From: Parastagonospora avenae f. sp. tritici 18332-5
Lineage: Eukaryota > Ascomycota > Dothideomycetes > Pleosporales > Phaeosphaeriaceae
NCBI GenBank assembly: GCA_022559985.1
Contig: JAFJTR010000033.1
Span: forward strand, 3,247-67,246
Length of the DNA: 64,000 nt
Reading direction: 5' to 3'
Shown: positions 1-10,380 of the stretch, piece by piece
Layout: each line of letters opens with the position of its first letter
Position numbering within the stretch: position 1 is the stretch's first letter
Notes under the pieces: model-generated
Database searches by the model: none
Told to the model about the DNA's origin: nothing
The model's input: only the letters and a program-made list of their open reading frames with translations
Made by a program: the position numbers and the translations under genes

Positions 1-215
1 ACAACTGCTCTCACCATAACTGCTCTCACCACAACTGCTCTCACCACAACTGCTCTCACCACAACTGCTCTCACCACAACTGCTCTCACCACAACTGCTC
101 TCACCACAACTGCTCTTACCACAACTGCTCTCACCACAACCGCTCTCACTGCAGCCGGTCTCACTACAACTGCTCTCACCGCAGCCGCTCTCACCACAAC
201 CGCTCTTACTACGCC
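1..215. repeat. 15-bp minisatellite upstream of the first gene
   Basis: About fourteen head-to-tail copies of a 15-base unit of the form ACAACTGCTCTCACC run from the window edge to about base 215. The left copies are almost identical; the right copies diverge (ACAACCGCTCTTACT, GCAGCCGCTCTCACC). The array stops about 20 bases before the ATG of the next gene, so it lies in its promoter or 5' leader. The array may continue left of the window. Confidence 0.9.
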
Positions 216-233
216 TTCACGCTTGCTCTCATC

Positions 234-2609
234 ATGTCAGCGGCTGCTACCAAGAACATTACACAGCCGGAGCTGGCCTCTGGGTCGAATCTCAAACCTA
301 AAAAAGCAAGCAAGAGCAAGAATAAGGCTGTAGTCAACGACCTAGGCCTAGCAACATCATCAATGGCTAGTAAAGCAGTATCTACTTCTCCCGAAGAAGC
401 CGCTACTCTTCCATTCAAAGGCAAAGGAAGAGCTAAAGCAGCTACCGTAGAAGATGGTGAAGAAAGCAGTGCAGAGAAATCAGAGGCCGAAAGCTCTTCC
501 AATGATGTTAGCGATTCTGACATGTCCGATCCTTCGGATTTTGAAGGTTCTGGAGAAGAGGATGCAGAGTCTCTCAATGCTCGCAGGGATGCAAAACGAG
601 AGAAACGCCGTATAGAGGATAAGAAACAGGCAGCAATACTACACAACGAAGGCATTGCCAACTACACAGAAACTCGCAAGGAACGGCAACCTCCTCAGCC
701 TCGCCCAGTACAAGTGGAGAAGCTGTGGAGAGAAGGTTATGTTTTTGCGAAGAGATGGTGGGCTGAGGGTAGCAGGCTAAGCATGGAGACAACTTCCACA
801 GGTGTAAAGGAGCTTAGGATGCCTGCCCCTCACAAGAGCTCTCTCAAAAAGCTGGACGCAAAGATCGAGAAGTATTGCGAAAAAATGAGCGACAAAACCT
901 CGGAGGCCTATGCAACAGCATACGCTCTCTATAACGAGCAGCTCCCTAGTGCAAAAGAATTGGTCAGAGAGGCAAATCAGAGCTTAAGTGAACCAGAGCT
1001 TATTGTCCTTAATAATCAAGCGGAATCTGCTTTACGAAAGAAGCTAGGGCTTCTTGATAAGCAGGAACTGCTCAACATGTATCGATTTCCACAAGACTTC
1101 CTCTTTACTCAAATAATGTCTCTCGGCAAAATGCTGACTCAACTATCGTCGTCGACCAAGGCAGATAGCAGCAGTAACGGTAAGGATGCCCGACTACAAA
1201 AGAAGTTTCTTCGTGCAACAATGATCTTTATGGATACCTTGCATAACTACAACATCAAACCAGCAGACATAACGTCGTCTGAAGCTATGGGCATGTTCCA
1301 GACGTTTGCGTCTTCTTCAGACGTCAATCGAAAACAACTGCTTCAACTAAAGGCAGACTTAGACCGACCACCACTTGAAAATGTTCAGGCGTGGGATGCC
1401 GCTGCGCGTCCTATGTTCAAATTACTGGAGTATGTGGAGGACACAGAAATCATGAGAACCGAGCAAGCAACGAAGAAGGTCGATGCGTTAGTCAAGGAAA
1501 TCAAGGGCCACAACACTACGATTCAGCTCCTCAACAAAAAGAGAGGAGTTCCTGAAAACGTGAATTCTATCCCAATGGGCCTACTTTGCGAAATTAGCGA
1601 CCAATGGAAGAACGATGACGACGGCCAAGTAGCTCAAAATCGAACCAAGCTTATGGAGCAACTTCAGTCTCAAGAACCAGCTGCAAAGATAGTTCAAGCG
1701 CTCGAGTCCGGCAAAATACCTGACGCTTCAGAAACTAGCACCAGCCGAGCTATGTTTGGTGACAGCGGTAGCAATGCTTTGTTCGGTAACAGTAGTGGTA
1801 ATACGAAACGGTCAAACTTGACTAATACGGAGATACTCGCGAAGATGAAAGCAGAAAAGGCTCAATCGAGGTCGCGAGCGCCTGAGGTAGACTTAGATCT
1901 GGACAACCCGCTGAGCTTCGATCTCGACTCAATTACGCTTCAGAGCGACAATATCGAAATAGCCTCATACGAAGAGGGTAAAACAGAGTTCGGGCCGCTT
2001 GTCGCAACACGCGCTTGCCGTACAGATAACCCTCGATTCAGTCGTTTCATTCTCAACTCTGGAACAGGCGAAGCAGGTGGCGAGTTCTATGTAGTAGTCA
2101 AGGGAAGTGATTTAGCACCCGGCGCTGCTGAGAAGCTTGAAGATCAGAAAGCCGTGGACTTCAATTTGCGACAGCGCAAGAAGGACCTCAAAGAGCACCC
2201 ACTAGAGAGGATTGGTCCATGCATCGAAATGGCAAGATCCGAGAACTACGTCTCTCGCGGCGCCAAAGCACGGAAGCCAGACACTTATATCAGAGTTACG
2301 TATCGCGGCAAGCCAGAGGAGGAGTTTCTTTGTAGATCAGAGTTCATTCAGCTTGCTGGACAACGATTTGCTGAACGCCATTTTGCTGTCTTAATCCCAG
2401 CGTACAGGAAAAGAAAACTGTACTTTGAAGCTTGCAGGGCACAACGAAGACATCCTCTTACAAAAAAGCCATTGACTTCTCATGACTTCAATGTCACGCC
2501 ATGGCTATTTCCAGAAGATGAAAGACTGTTGAATCGGGGGACTGAGGGTCGAGATCAGATGGACTTTGACCGTAACGCAGGATCGGCGGAATCAGACGGG
2601 GAGCTATGA
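234..2609 (+). CDS. Large acidic/charged protein of unknown function
   Basis: A 791-residue single-exon open frame. I do not recognise the family. Residues 1-130 are low-complexity: a Lys-rich patch near residue 25 (KPKKASKSKNK) and then a Ser/Glu/Asp-rich stretch near 75-115, followed by a basic helical segment (RRDAKREKRR). The middle (about 200-450) is predicted helical. The C-terminal third has a more globular composition with conserved-looking aromatic and charged residues (WLFPEDERLL near 765). Nuclear localisation is an inference from the basic and acidic stretches. A start at 234 is chosen because it is the first ATG after the minisatellite. It converges tail-to-tail with the 7TM-RGS gene, 86 bases apart. 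No transposase or polymerase motif was seen. Confidence 0.75.
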   Translation: MSAAATKNITQPELASGSNLKPKKASKSKNKAVVNDLGLATSSMASKAVSTSPEEAATLPFKGKGRAKAATVEDGEESSAEKSEAESSSNDVSDSDMSDPSDFEGSGEEDAESLNARRDAKREKRRIEDKKQAAILHNEGIANYTETRKERQPPQPRPVQVEKLWREGYVFAKRWWAEGSRLSMETTSTGVKELRMPAPHKSSLKKLDAKIEKYCEKMSDKTSEAYATAYALYNEQLPSAKELVREANQSLSEPELIVLNNQAESALRKKLGLLDKQELLNMYRFPQDFLFTQIMSLGKMLTQLSSSTKADSSSNGKDARLQKKFLRATMIFMDTLHNYNIKPADITSSEAMGMFQTFASSSDVNRKQLLQLKADLDRPPLENVQAWDAAARPMFKLLEYVEDTEIMRTEQATKKVDALVKEIKGHNTTIQLLNKKRGVPENVNSIPMGLLCEISDQWKNDDDGQVAQNRTKLMEQLQSQEPAAKIVQALESGKIPDASETSTSRAMFGDSGSNALFGNSSGNTKRSNLTNTEILAKMKAEKAQSRSRAPEVDLDLDNPLSFDLDSITLQSDNIEIASYEEGKTEFGPLVATRACRTDNPRFSRFILNSGTGEAGGEFYVVVKGSDLAPGAAEKLEDQKAVDFNLRQRKKDLKEHPLERIGPCIEMARSENYVSRGAKARKPDTYIRVTYRGKPEEEFLCRSEFIQLAGQRFAERHFAVLIPAYRKRKLYFEACRAQRRHPLTKKPLTSHDFNVTPWLFPEDERLLNRGTEGRDQMDFDRNAGSAESDGEL

Positions 2610-2695
2610 GACTATGTATGCATCAATTAGAGACTGTAATTTATTGTTATATAAACAATGAGCGATGAACAAGATAGAAACGAAACCAATGAGAC

Positions 2696-5152
2696 CTATA
2701 ATATGTTCAAGGACTTCATGAGCGATAGAACTACCTTCTTGATAGGAAAAAGATGAGCGTCGCCACGGATGTCCTTCCCATATTTAGATGTGCGGGCTAA
2801 ATATGCAAGACGTCCGTTCATAAATGCTGAGTACGACTCGTTTAGAAACCCTCCTGCATGGAGAACATCATTCTCGTTGCTTTTAGCATCGAATGATTCG
2901 AGTGCTGCCTTTTGTAGTTATGCCCTCTTAGCTTAGGTTTGCCAGGTCTAGACTTAGCAACTTACAAGACACAGAAGGAAGTTTTTGACGACCTCTTCTG
3001 CTACTAGAGAGCGTTCTTCTTCCATGACCGGTTCTGGAAGAGGTGTATAAGTAACAGCCCATGGTCCATGTTGTGCCTGAAGGTGTAGAAGTCGATGCCT
3101 AAGTACAGTTGAAGTGTAGTAGTGACCCCCGCCTTTATGCCAAAATCGAATGTTGTCATGGGAGAATGTCTGCAGGAATTCATTCACTGCCCACAGCTAT
3201 AACTTTTTAGCATATTCCAGCATGTACGCGGTCAATGACGTACTAGCAGCGTTTCGTGAGGGAGAACGTATGGATGAAACTTCTCTGTTGCCAAGAACTC
3301 TTCGATCGTCACTTTTCGGAAAGCTCGTGGCCTGCAGCGTGTTGCTGGCTGCTGTAAGTTCAATCTGCCAAGTTCACTGTCCGAAAAGTCCGGCGGGAGA
3401 CGCTTTTCCAAACTGAGGTAACCTAGCGTCTTGAGATGTGAGCCTACGTCTACCCACGAAATCATTACGACCGACTTCTCTTGCTATTAGCGAGAATAGA
3501 GCATTTGGGAACAGGTGTCTAACCACGAAGCGTTCGAAGTCGCGCTCTACCTCAGTGAACAATTCCTGTCGCAATCTTTTGGAATATTGTCTGTCCAACT
3601 CCGAGCCACGCGGGACGTTGTGTCCATGTAAATTGATTGTTTCGCGAATCCGTTCTGCTGGCAGCGCTACTGTGAAGGGGTTGTCTTCAGTATTCGCGCT
3701 GACAATTCTGGGCTGTGAAAAGTTATCCAGAAAATAACGGAACGTTCGCCGCTTTGTAGATCAGCATGCGAAGCTAGAAAGTGTGCGAGGGTCCTTACAT
3801 ATAGCGAGAGTTCGTCATCGGCGACAGCTTCCTGCATCTTGCAAACGGTGGAATGTAAGATGGGCGTCAGATCGGTGCAGACCGCGGGACGTGTCACTTA
3901 AATGCACAAGACGAAATCTTAGCTCGGGCCACCCTATGATCAGCGCCATGCAGGATGTGGCGGTACATAGCGCGGCATAACTTGGCTTGACCTGCAGAAG
4001 GCGGTTTCACAACGTCTTCGCGGGTATTTGCCTCAGTCTTATTGAGAAGTACCAAGTAGTTTCTGCGTACTTGTGCAGGATACGTTTAAATAAAAAATGC
4101 TGGACATTACGATATGCTGGATCTGATGTGTGCGCACTCCATTTCCGTTGTACTCAAATGGACTTGTAGCCACTGGCCACGCTTCCTTCCTCTCCAATCT
4201 ATGAAAGGGTTGTAAACGGCTCGGAAAGACTGAGCCGCCAGTTCATCGTTGCAAGAGAAACCTTCAGTCAGTGGGTAAAAAGATCGCGGCCAAGCCCCGG
4301 ACTCCAAGATTTCTCCTCCTGACTGAGATAGCTCCATGTAGCTGGCGACGCAGACATTATATGCCATAGGATAGAGGATGCTCAGCGCCTGAGAAGAGTC
4401 AGCAAGTTATCATAGCTGCTTACAGCTAATGTAGTACTGACTAGGAACGGGTACTGTAGTAGACTTGGGTTCTCCAGCCCACAGCCAATGATCACTACGA
4501 CAAGCGCGCCGACCATCGCTAACCCGAACAGTCGGTGCCATCTCAATGTCTTCACAATTTTCGACTCTGTAGTCTCAGGCCCTGGATGGCTCTGATAATG
4601 TCGACTCTTAAGCCATATAGTGTGTCCGAACAATCCCAGATCGAGGCTTAGGGTCAGCGTAAGCCCGATCCCTCTGTACCTGATCCCACCAGGCGCAAAT
4701 TTGTACACCATTGTTGCAGCAAGGTGGATAAAGACACTAATAGCAATGGTTCCGTAAATAGTCGTCAACTTCAAGCGTGTAAACCTGCGTTGCAAAGTGG
4801 GTGCAAGTTTTGACACCCGGAACATAATCTTCTGCAATTCATTAGTAAACATCGTAAATAAGAAGGAGGTACTGACCCATTCAACAAGAACCAATACTCC
4901 TAATACCATGTTATACGGGAGTAAGCATTCTGCGCCTTGCGTTATGGCGACTGCAATCGATATGCCGCAGAGAATGATAGGTAGAATGACCAGAAATAAC
5001 CAAATCAAGAAATCTAGAGAAGAAGGGGAGATCTGCGATGTCTCTGGTTTCTTCCTACGGCGAAACCACAGTGACCATTGATAGACCGCAGGTATTTGCA
5101 AAGATATGACAACCGGTGATAAAACAACTGCGACAATAGATTCACGATCCAT
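2696..5152 (-). CDS. 7TM receptor-like protein fused to an RGS-like domain (multi-exon)
   Basis: Reconstructed from several exons. Exon 1 (5152-4424) encodes about six or seven hydrophobic helices. A 35-base intron (4389-4423; GTAAGC donor, GCTGAC branch, CTCAG acceptor, phase 0) joins it to an exon that completes the last helix (STTLA then ALSILYPMAYNVC). Downstream lies an RGS-like helical region. Clear introns are at 3752-3798, 3197-3243 and 2909-2965, all phase 0. After 3752-3798 the frame reads RRTFRYFLDNF, then LPAERIRETI and EVERDFERFVVRHLFP, resembling the last RGS helices. A final exon 2908-2696 adds 70 residues ending in SLNIL. The organisation recalls fungal GprK-type receptors that carry a 7TM part and a C-terminal RGS domain. 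The exon borders between about 4150 and 3850 are unresolved, and the 3' exons could belong to a separate gene. The RGS call is from pattern, not alignment. Confidence 0.55.
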
Positions 5153-5387
5153 GATGTACAGCGAGCACCACTAGACGGGGCGATAGTTCATGCTTTGTAC
5201 GTGATACTCAGTATGCACTAAGTCCCGGTGCGCTATCGAGGCCTCGGGAGATTCGACCGCGCCGCGCCAAGCGCCGAGATGAGCTCCTCGTTCGGTCGTG
5301 GTTTTGTGAACTCTGAGTGGAGTGGGGTATCGGATTTCATATCACTGACGTGTGTGTTCATATGAGCGAGCGTATTTGTGGATTAGA

Positions 5388-5571
5388 TCCCTGGCGGCCA
5401 ATTCATCATATAAGCGACCCTATTAGAAGTGCTGCTAAATATGCCTCTCCAATGATCCCTGGCGGCTCTTTCACCACCTAAGCGACTTGGCGGCCGATTG
5501 AGGCTTGCATCCGTCTGTGCGGTGTCTCCCTGATTCTGTTCCCTGGCGGCTATTTCACTATATAAGCGATC
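5388..5571 (+). promoter_or_regulatory. Three copies of a TATA-bearing promoter module
   Basis: A roughly 32-base module begins with CCCTGGCGGC and ends with ATATAAGCGAC or a variant. It occurs at 5388-5419, 5455-5486 and 5541-5571. The last copy carries TATATAAG at 5559-5566, about 105 bases before the likely ATG at 5672. The middle copy has lost the TATA (CACCTAAGCGAC). The spacing is unequal (67 and 86 bases), so this is not a simple tandem repeat. Confidence 0.6.
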
Positions 5572-5671
5572 CTATCATCTACTCTCATCAAAGTCTGTCA
5601 AACATATGCTTGCTCTCTGCCCAAGTTCGCCAAAGTTGCTTCTCGCTATCTACTACCCTGATTACTCAAAC

Positions 5672-6925
5672 ATGGCGCTTTTACTTTCTCCGGCTATTGA
5701 ACAATTCATCGAACTAAGCGGCGTTATTCTCGAGTGTTCTGATTGCTATTTCACAAGCGATCAGGTAAAGAAGTTGTTCCACATTACGCAACTCTGTACG
5801 AAGAAGTTGAGCGACATACACAGCGCCCTAATCATATGTGACAAAGTTGCGGCTTTCGTTCAAAATTCCTCTTTTCGTAACGCTATGGTCGGTCAGAGTG
5901 CCACTTTTATGAACCAGCTAATACGCGATGGCTGCCGCCTTCTTAAAAGGTGGAAACTTGCTAGCTCAAGAGTTTCGGAAACGAGAACGCAATCAAGTCG
6001 CCAAAGAACTATTCGCAAAACCATTGCTGAGAGAATCGACGTTGAGGCATTAACCGATGAAGAACTTGACACGCTGTTTTTGTTGTGCTGCGCGAAGATA
6101 GAGCCAGCTAGCTACAAAACTTTCTCCTTAGTCCATTCGAGATGTTTCATGCATCTTGAATATGGCAAGCAATTACGCAAGCTTGTACAACAGAAGAATG
6201 AGGGAGACGTCCGGGTCATGACTGAGACGAGCAGTACGAACATGACGGCAGGATCAGACCATCGTAAGCTGTTTCCTTTTTTCAATAGAAGCAGTTGCTG
6301 ACCAAAAGAAGCAGTCCAAGTCTCCCGAACACATGGCATACAACATCTCGCTCTCCAACACCGACAGCCTTCACCACCCGACATAGCTCAATACCATTCT
6401 CACCAGATGCCTGTTAGCAAGAGCAAGAGCTTGAAGGACAACGACAAGGTCTCAATGCCATCACCTCACAGCGCTGCTCCTCCCGCTCAACTTCACACTT
6501 TTCAATCACATCTTCACGCTCGCCAACCACAACCTCACGCTCGCCAACCACACCCTCACGCTCGCCAACCACACCCTTACGCTCTCCAACCACAGCCTCC
6601 TGCTCTCCAACCACAGCCTCCCGCTCTCCAACCACAACCTCCCGCTCTCCAACCTATTTTCCAACCTCACGCTCTCCACTCTCACGCTCCTCAAGCACCA
6701 TCTCCTTTCTCCGCCTCACTATCCGATCAAACGATATACATCGCCCAAAACGCGTTCCAATGCCCACCAGGCGTGCCAGAAAGTAGTTTTCCGTACGCTG
6801 CGCTGAACTGGGAACAGCCTTTGCACGATCCGTGGGACGACAGTATGGCCTTTATTTATTTGGCGAATGCGAATGCCAACACGACTAGCCGTCCAGATTT
6901 GACCGCAAACAGTAACGGATCTTGA
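5672..6925 (+). CDS. Hypothetical protein with a Gln/Pro/His repeat domain (two exons)
   Basis: Exon 1 (5672-6263) and exon 2 (6315-6925) are joined by a 51-base intron (GTAAGC donor at 6264, GCTGAC near 6297, CAG acceptor ending 6314). The join keeps the frame through to the second open frame, giving about 400 residues. The first half is helical with several Cys residues and no recognised fold. The second half contains seven to eight copies of a seven-residue unit (ARQPHPH drifting to ALQPQPP), encoded by a 21-base minisatellite at about 6510-6660, then a unique acidic/aromatic tail (DPWDDSMAFIYLAN). An upstream in-frame ATG at 5606 exists, but 5672 has the better context and lies a normal distance from the TATA. 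Function unknown. The 3' end overlaps the convergent neighbour by about 70 bases. Confidence 0.6.
6510..6662 (+). repeat. 21-bp coding minisatellite
   Basis: About seven tandem copies of a 21-base unit (CTCGCCAACCACAACCTCACG-type; individual copies drift in two or three positions). The unit length is a multiple of three and it encodes a seven-residue Gln/Pro/His repeat in the plus-strand gene. The opposite strand is also open, reading VVGERE repeats, which is a consequence of the repeat. Confidence 0.85.
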
Positions 6926-7311
6926 GAGCGTATGACACTATCAGATCCTAAAGGTTCTCCATTTATAGAACAATCTAGGTCATCAAGTTTAGCTACGACG
7001 ATAATGATGTAGGAGTAAGGTCCTCGAAAATCTGTGATGCCAGGACCAAGTACAGCGCCAATTGCTTGCGAAGAGGGTGTCTTTTGCACAAGTTAGCCGG
7101 GAACATGCTCATAATGTTCGAAATATACCTGTGAAATCTTCTCTATGCTTTCACGGATGTCTTTGTGTCTGTCGAGCTTAAAAGTGACATGAGACTTCTC
7201 GATCGGGACACTGCGCGCATATTGTCGCAGCTTCTCGTCATATAGGTTGACGATTAAGATCGGAAGCTCACTGAAAGACTGAAGTTGATCTCTTTCTACC
7301 TTTGCCGCCAT
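6856..7311 (-). CDS. Small hypothetical protein (two exons)
   Basis: Exon 1 runs 7311-7129, starting MAAKVERDQLQSF and ending IEKISQ. A 48-base intron (7081-7128; GTATAT donor, GGCTAAC branch, AAAAG acceptor, phase 0) leads to exon 2 (7080-6856), beginning TPSSQAIGAVLGPG and containing a short hydrophobic strand (YSYIIIVVAKL). The predicted product is about 135 residues. No family recognised. An earlier ATG at 7428 would add 39 residues, but 7311 has the better start context (GCCGCCATGG on the opposite strand is shared). The last 70 bases overlap the end of the plus-strand gene, so the true stop may lie earlier if another intron exists. Confidence 0.45.
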
Positions 7312-7428
7312 GGTGTCAGACGCCGTGTTAGATGCTGCATGTGTACGAAAAGTCGGCGAGACCAAAAGTGGGGGGTATGACGTGGCGTGTTGCTGGTCCG
7401 TGCGGGGTAAGAAACCAACTCTTAACAT

Positions 7429-7827
7429 CTTGTTGGTGCATGATTACCTAGGTAAAGGCATCTACAGAATTGCGCAGAGTACATCAAAATATACAAACCT
7501 TTGAAGCTCAGACTTGCTCCTTGTGTTCTAAAAGGCAACAAGGCAAATGGACCGGTGAGATGAAATGCTTACCACCTGACCGCCCTTTCGAGGTGTTACG
7601 ATGACCTCACGGACCACAGGTAGGACACAGTCTCCCTGCAGGGATTAAATCCGTTTTCGAAAATCCACCACGGGCGTGCATGTGCATTTGGCTGGCGGCG
7701 ACCAGGGTATTTCTGTTGCTCCATGCCGCCGAACAACTATACATATCTGTTATGTCCATAAAACGCGACTGAAGGATCGCAAATACCTCACCTCTGAAAA
7801 CATCACCTGCAAAATAAATGCGATAGT
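7429..7827. other. Intergenic, no gene seen
   Basis: Divergent promoter region between the small minus-strand gene and the plus-strand hydrolase. Only short, non-conserved open frames occur here and no repeat was noticed. Confidence 0.6.
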
Positions 7828-8999
7828 ATGGCGGAATGGGAAAGATTACAGCAAGATGTTAAGAGCGTCAAAGAAGGTCTGGCCGTGCTCAAGCAAGTCT
7901 TGAATCCTCCATGGATTGAAGAAAGGGCGGAAGAGGTGTTCCCCGGAAACTCTGAGACGAGAAGACTCCTGGAAGGCTTTGTCAAGCTTGATTGGATCTA
8001 TCGAAACGTCGGTCCCGACAAATTACCCCAATATATGTGGGAGAGCGCGGCGGCTATGCTCGGACAGCCTGTCACTGTGGATCTCAGAGTATATGTTCTG
8101 ATACCAAAGTCATTGCTCCAAAAGACAAATTCCATGCGAGTGAGTCCTGCGCTTCACTGGTCTGGAGGTGGTGGGGTAAGCTTCCGCATCCTGAACTTTT
8201 ATGACATGCTCATTTCAAGCAGGTGACAGGAAGTCCCCTGTTCGAGGACTGGATTTACCAGTCAGATCTGCAACTCTGCAAAGAAATGATCAGCATTCAT
8301 GGAGCCTACCGACACCTACCCGAGAGCGACAGCAAGGATTTGGCCAGCGATAGATTGGCTCTGTTGACATGGCTGTTCCAGAACCTGGAGAACGAGATTC
8401 AAAAAGTAAAACACAACCTCTCTATTGATTGGGAAAAGTCTTACATGTTTGGAGGCAGCTTTGGTGGACTCATGGCTTTGAACACATGGCTCGAGCAGGA
8501 CAAACTGAGCGCAAAGCCAGCTGAGTTTTGTTGGCGACAAATTTTGCTGCGCTACCCTATCACGATAGAATACCGCCGCACTATCGAAGACTTCATGGGT
8601 GTGCAAATGGATCTAATGGATGCCGAGAAAGAGAGTGATCGGATGTGGCGAGCACTTTATGGGATGCCATGGATTCCGCCTAGGGCAGAGAGTATCCCCC
8701 CACATTCGATGATTGGAGCTCCATACTTAGCAGGTCATGGACGATTCCATGAGGCTTTCAAGGGACCATTCCCTTTTGAAATCATTCAGCATACGAACGA
8801 ATGTCCGGATGTACGTACAGAGTTCATAATTCGGCATGGAACTGCAGATCAACACGTAAATGTGGAAGATTCCAAGCAGACTGTAAATCTCCTCAGAGAA
8901 AAATGGCCGGATCTGAAGGTTACTCTGATCCTTCAACCTGGCAAGCGTCATGGGTGGGATTATTTTGAGCCTTTGAGCCAAGACAAAGACGGCGCGTAA
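7828..8999 (+). CDS. Alpha/beta-hydrolase fold protein (esterase-like)
   Basis: Two exons, 7828-8175 and 8223-8999, separated by a 47-base intron with a GTAAGC donor and CAG acceptor, phase 0. The product is about 374 residues. The join creates HWSGGGGVTGSPLFEDW, which matches the HGGG oxyanion-hole region of the hydrolase-3 group. The nucleophile elbow is FGGSFGG; a candidate acid is the Asp in HGTADQHV and the candidate His lies in GKRHGWD. All three catalytic positions are therefore present. No signal peptide, so probably cytosolic. Such enzymes hydrolyse small esters or lactones and are common in fungal secondary metabolism, but no biosynthetic backbone gene is nearby. Substrate unknown. 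Confidence 0.82.
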
Positions 9000-9196
9000 T
9001 CGACTGGGGGCGGTCAATTGATTGGTTGTGGATAGGTCTAAGCTCAATATAAGCGAAGTTGATGACCCACTTGTGCGAAGCACAGACCAAAGCCGTGGAC
9101 GGCTGCGGGGTCCCCGATAGATTCCATTGAGCCCATTGAGGGACCTCGCAAGCCAAGTTTGGGAACGTGTGAAGAATGCAACCATTCAATTTGCCT

Positions 9197-9655
9197 ATGC
9201 GCGCGACGGCTGAGACAGCCCGCGGTCATGCCGGTTACACTAAGGATCAGTTTGAGCGGTTTAAAGTAAGAGAAGTGCGCTGTTAATTCTAAGAAAAGCG
9301 CTGACTATAAGAGATTATCACTACGGAGGCTGCAAAGGCTTTCGTTAGAAGCAATCCAGCTATCACAACATGGAGAGCTGTAGGAGCGGATGTGCGAGAG
9401 CGTTTGCTTGCAGAAGTGAACAAGGCCATGCAACAGGAGGGTATCTCGCCTGTACGACCTGACGTGTTTAAGTGGCGCATGGATCAAGCTATCCGAAATG
9501 CAGCCAAAGCAGGTAAGATCACCTTAAACCTAGGCTTTTGAAGACACAACCTTGGAAGCTAATACAAGCGCCTATCAGTGGCGAGCAGACAGGCCGGACA
9601 GGCCGGACAAGGCTCCAGAGCCACCGTGCAGAGTGGAAGCACTTCTGATGCATAG
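9197..9655 (+). CDS. Small three-exon hypothetical protein
   Basis: Exons 9197-9265, 9314-9512 and 9579-9655 give about 114 residues. Intron 1 (48 bases) has donor GTAAGAG, branch GCTGAC and acceptor GAG. Intron 2 (66 bases) has donor GTAAGA, branch GCTAAT and acceptor CAG. The protein starts MRATAETARGHAGYTKDQF, continues with a helical exon (AFVRSNPAITTWRAVGADV; VFKWRMDQAIRNAAKAG) and ends with a Gly/Gln/Arg-rich tail (RQAGQAGQGSRAT). No domain recognised. A nearer acceptor at 9568 would give a different tail. The exons are individually too short to stand out, but codon composition and splice signals agree. Confidence 0.5.
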
Positions 9656-10113
9656 CGGAACTCGCATAAGCCCATCGAAGGGGTAGCATTGGCCAGGGAA
9701 TGTTAGTTCCGCCTGGATGTACATCTGGTAGTGGGGCCGTTCAGAAGCAGTGTCATTTGCCTACGATGCGCAGTGCACCTCGCACCCATTGTGTCGCATG
9801 ACATGCACACGGCCCCGACAGGATGGGATCGTGCGTCTCAACATTTTTGAAGATATCATGGCATGCTCATGCCAAGCAAAACTGAATTGTCATTGTGTCG
9901 GTCATTCTTCATATTTGCAGATCTCCTGTCACCTGTCAGCAACTTGCATCCAGACATTTACGTGTCTTTCGTTCTCCTTGCTCCCTTCGCTCTGCCAAAT
10001 CCAGCACAGAGTCAATGAACGCGGACTCATTTTAGATGGTCAGAGTTTATATTTGCTATCAAGAGTGTACATCTAACGCTGAAAAATAGGACCCCTGCGG
10101 AAAGCTCTACACG

Positions 10114-10380
10114 ATGTCGATTTCCCAACAAAACCCTGTTGAAGAGTCTTGTAGTTGTACCATCCCGGGCCAAGAGCACAATTCGCGGACCGGTCGCGCC
10201 TTCACATGTGATTATCATGCTGGAGACAGTGCAAAGTTGGGGATGGAAGAAAGAACTTTGATTGAGGTCCAAGCACTTCGTGATACCCCCAACGTTACAA
10301 ACAAAGGCTTTGGGCACAACGGAACGGTTCAGGTGGTGGCAGTGAACCTAGTTCAGGAAAACTCTTCGACTCCCATATAG
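10114..10380 (+). CDS. Doubtful small ORF
   Basis: An 88-residue open frame with three Cys residues near its start (ESCSCTIPGQ, FTCDYHAG) and Asn-rich C-terminus. It overlaps the last exon of the minus-strand gene 10348-10780 by about 30 bases. No upstream exon could be joined convincingly and the opposite strand (10027-10317) is also open. It may be a real cysteine-containing small protein or chance. Confidence 0.2.
   Translation: MSISQQNPVEESCSCTIPGQEHNSRTGRAFTCDYHAGDSAKLGMEERTLIEVQALRDTPNVTNKGFGHNGTVQVVAVNLVQENSSTPI

Noticed and set aside
6414..6694. Minus-strand VVGERE repeat proteins
   Set aside because: Mirror image of the plus-strand 21-base coding repeat; the plus strand has the supporting splice join and unique flanking domains.
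10027..10317. 96-residue minus-strand frame
   Set aside because: No start context, splice partner or domain, and it competes with an equally weak plus-strand frame.
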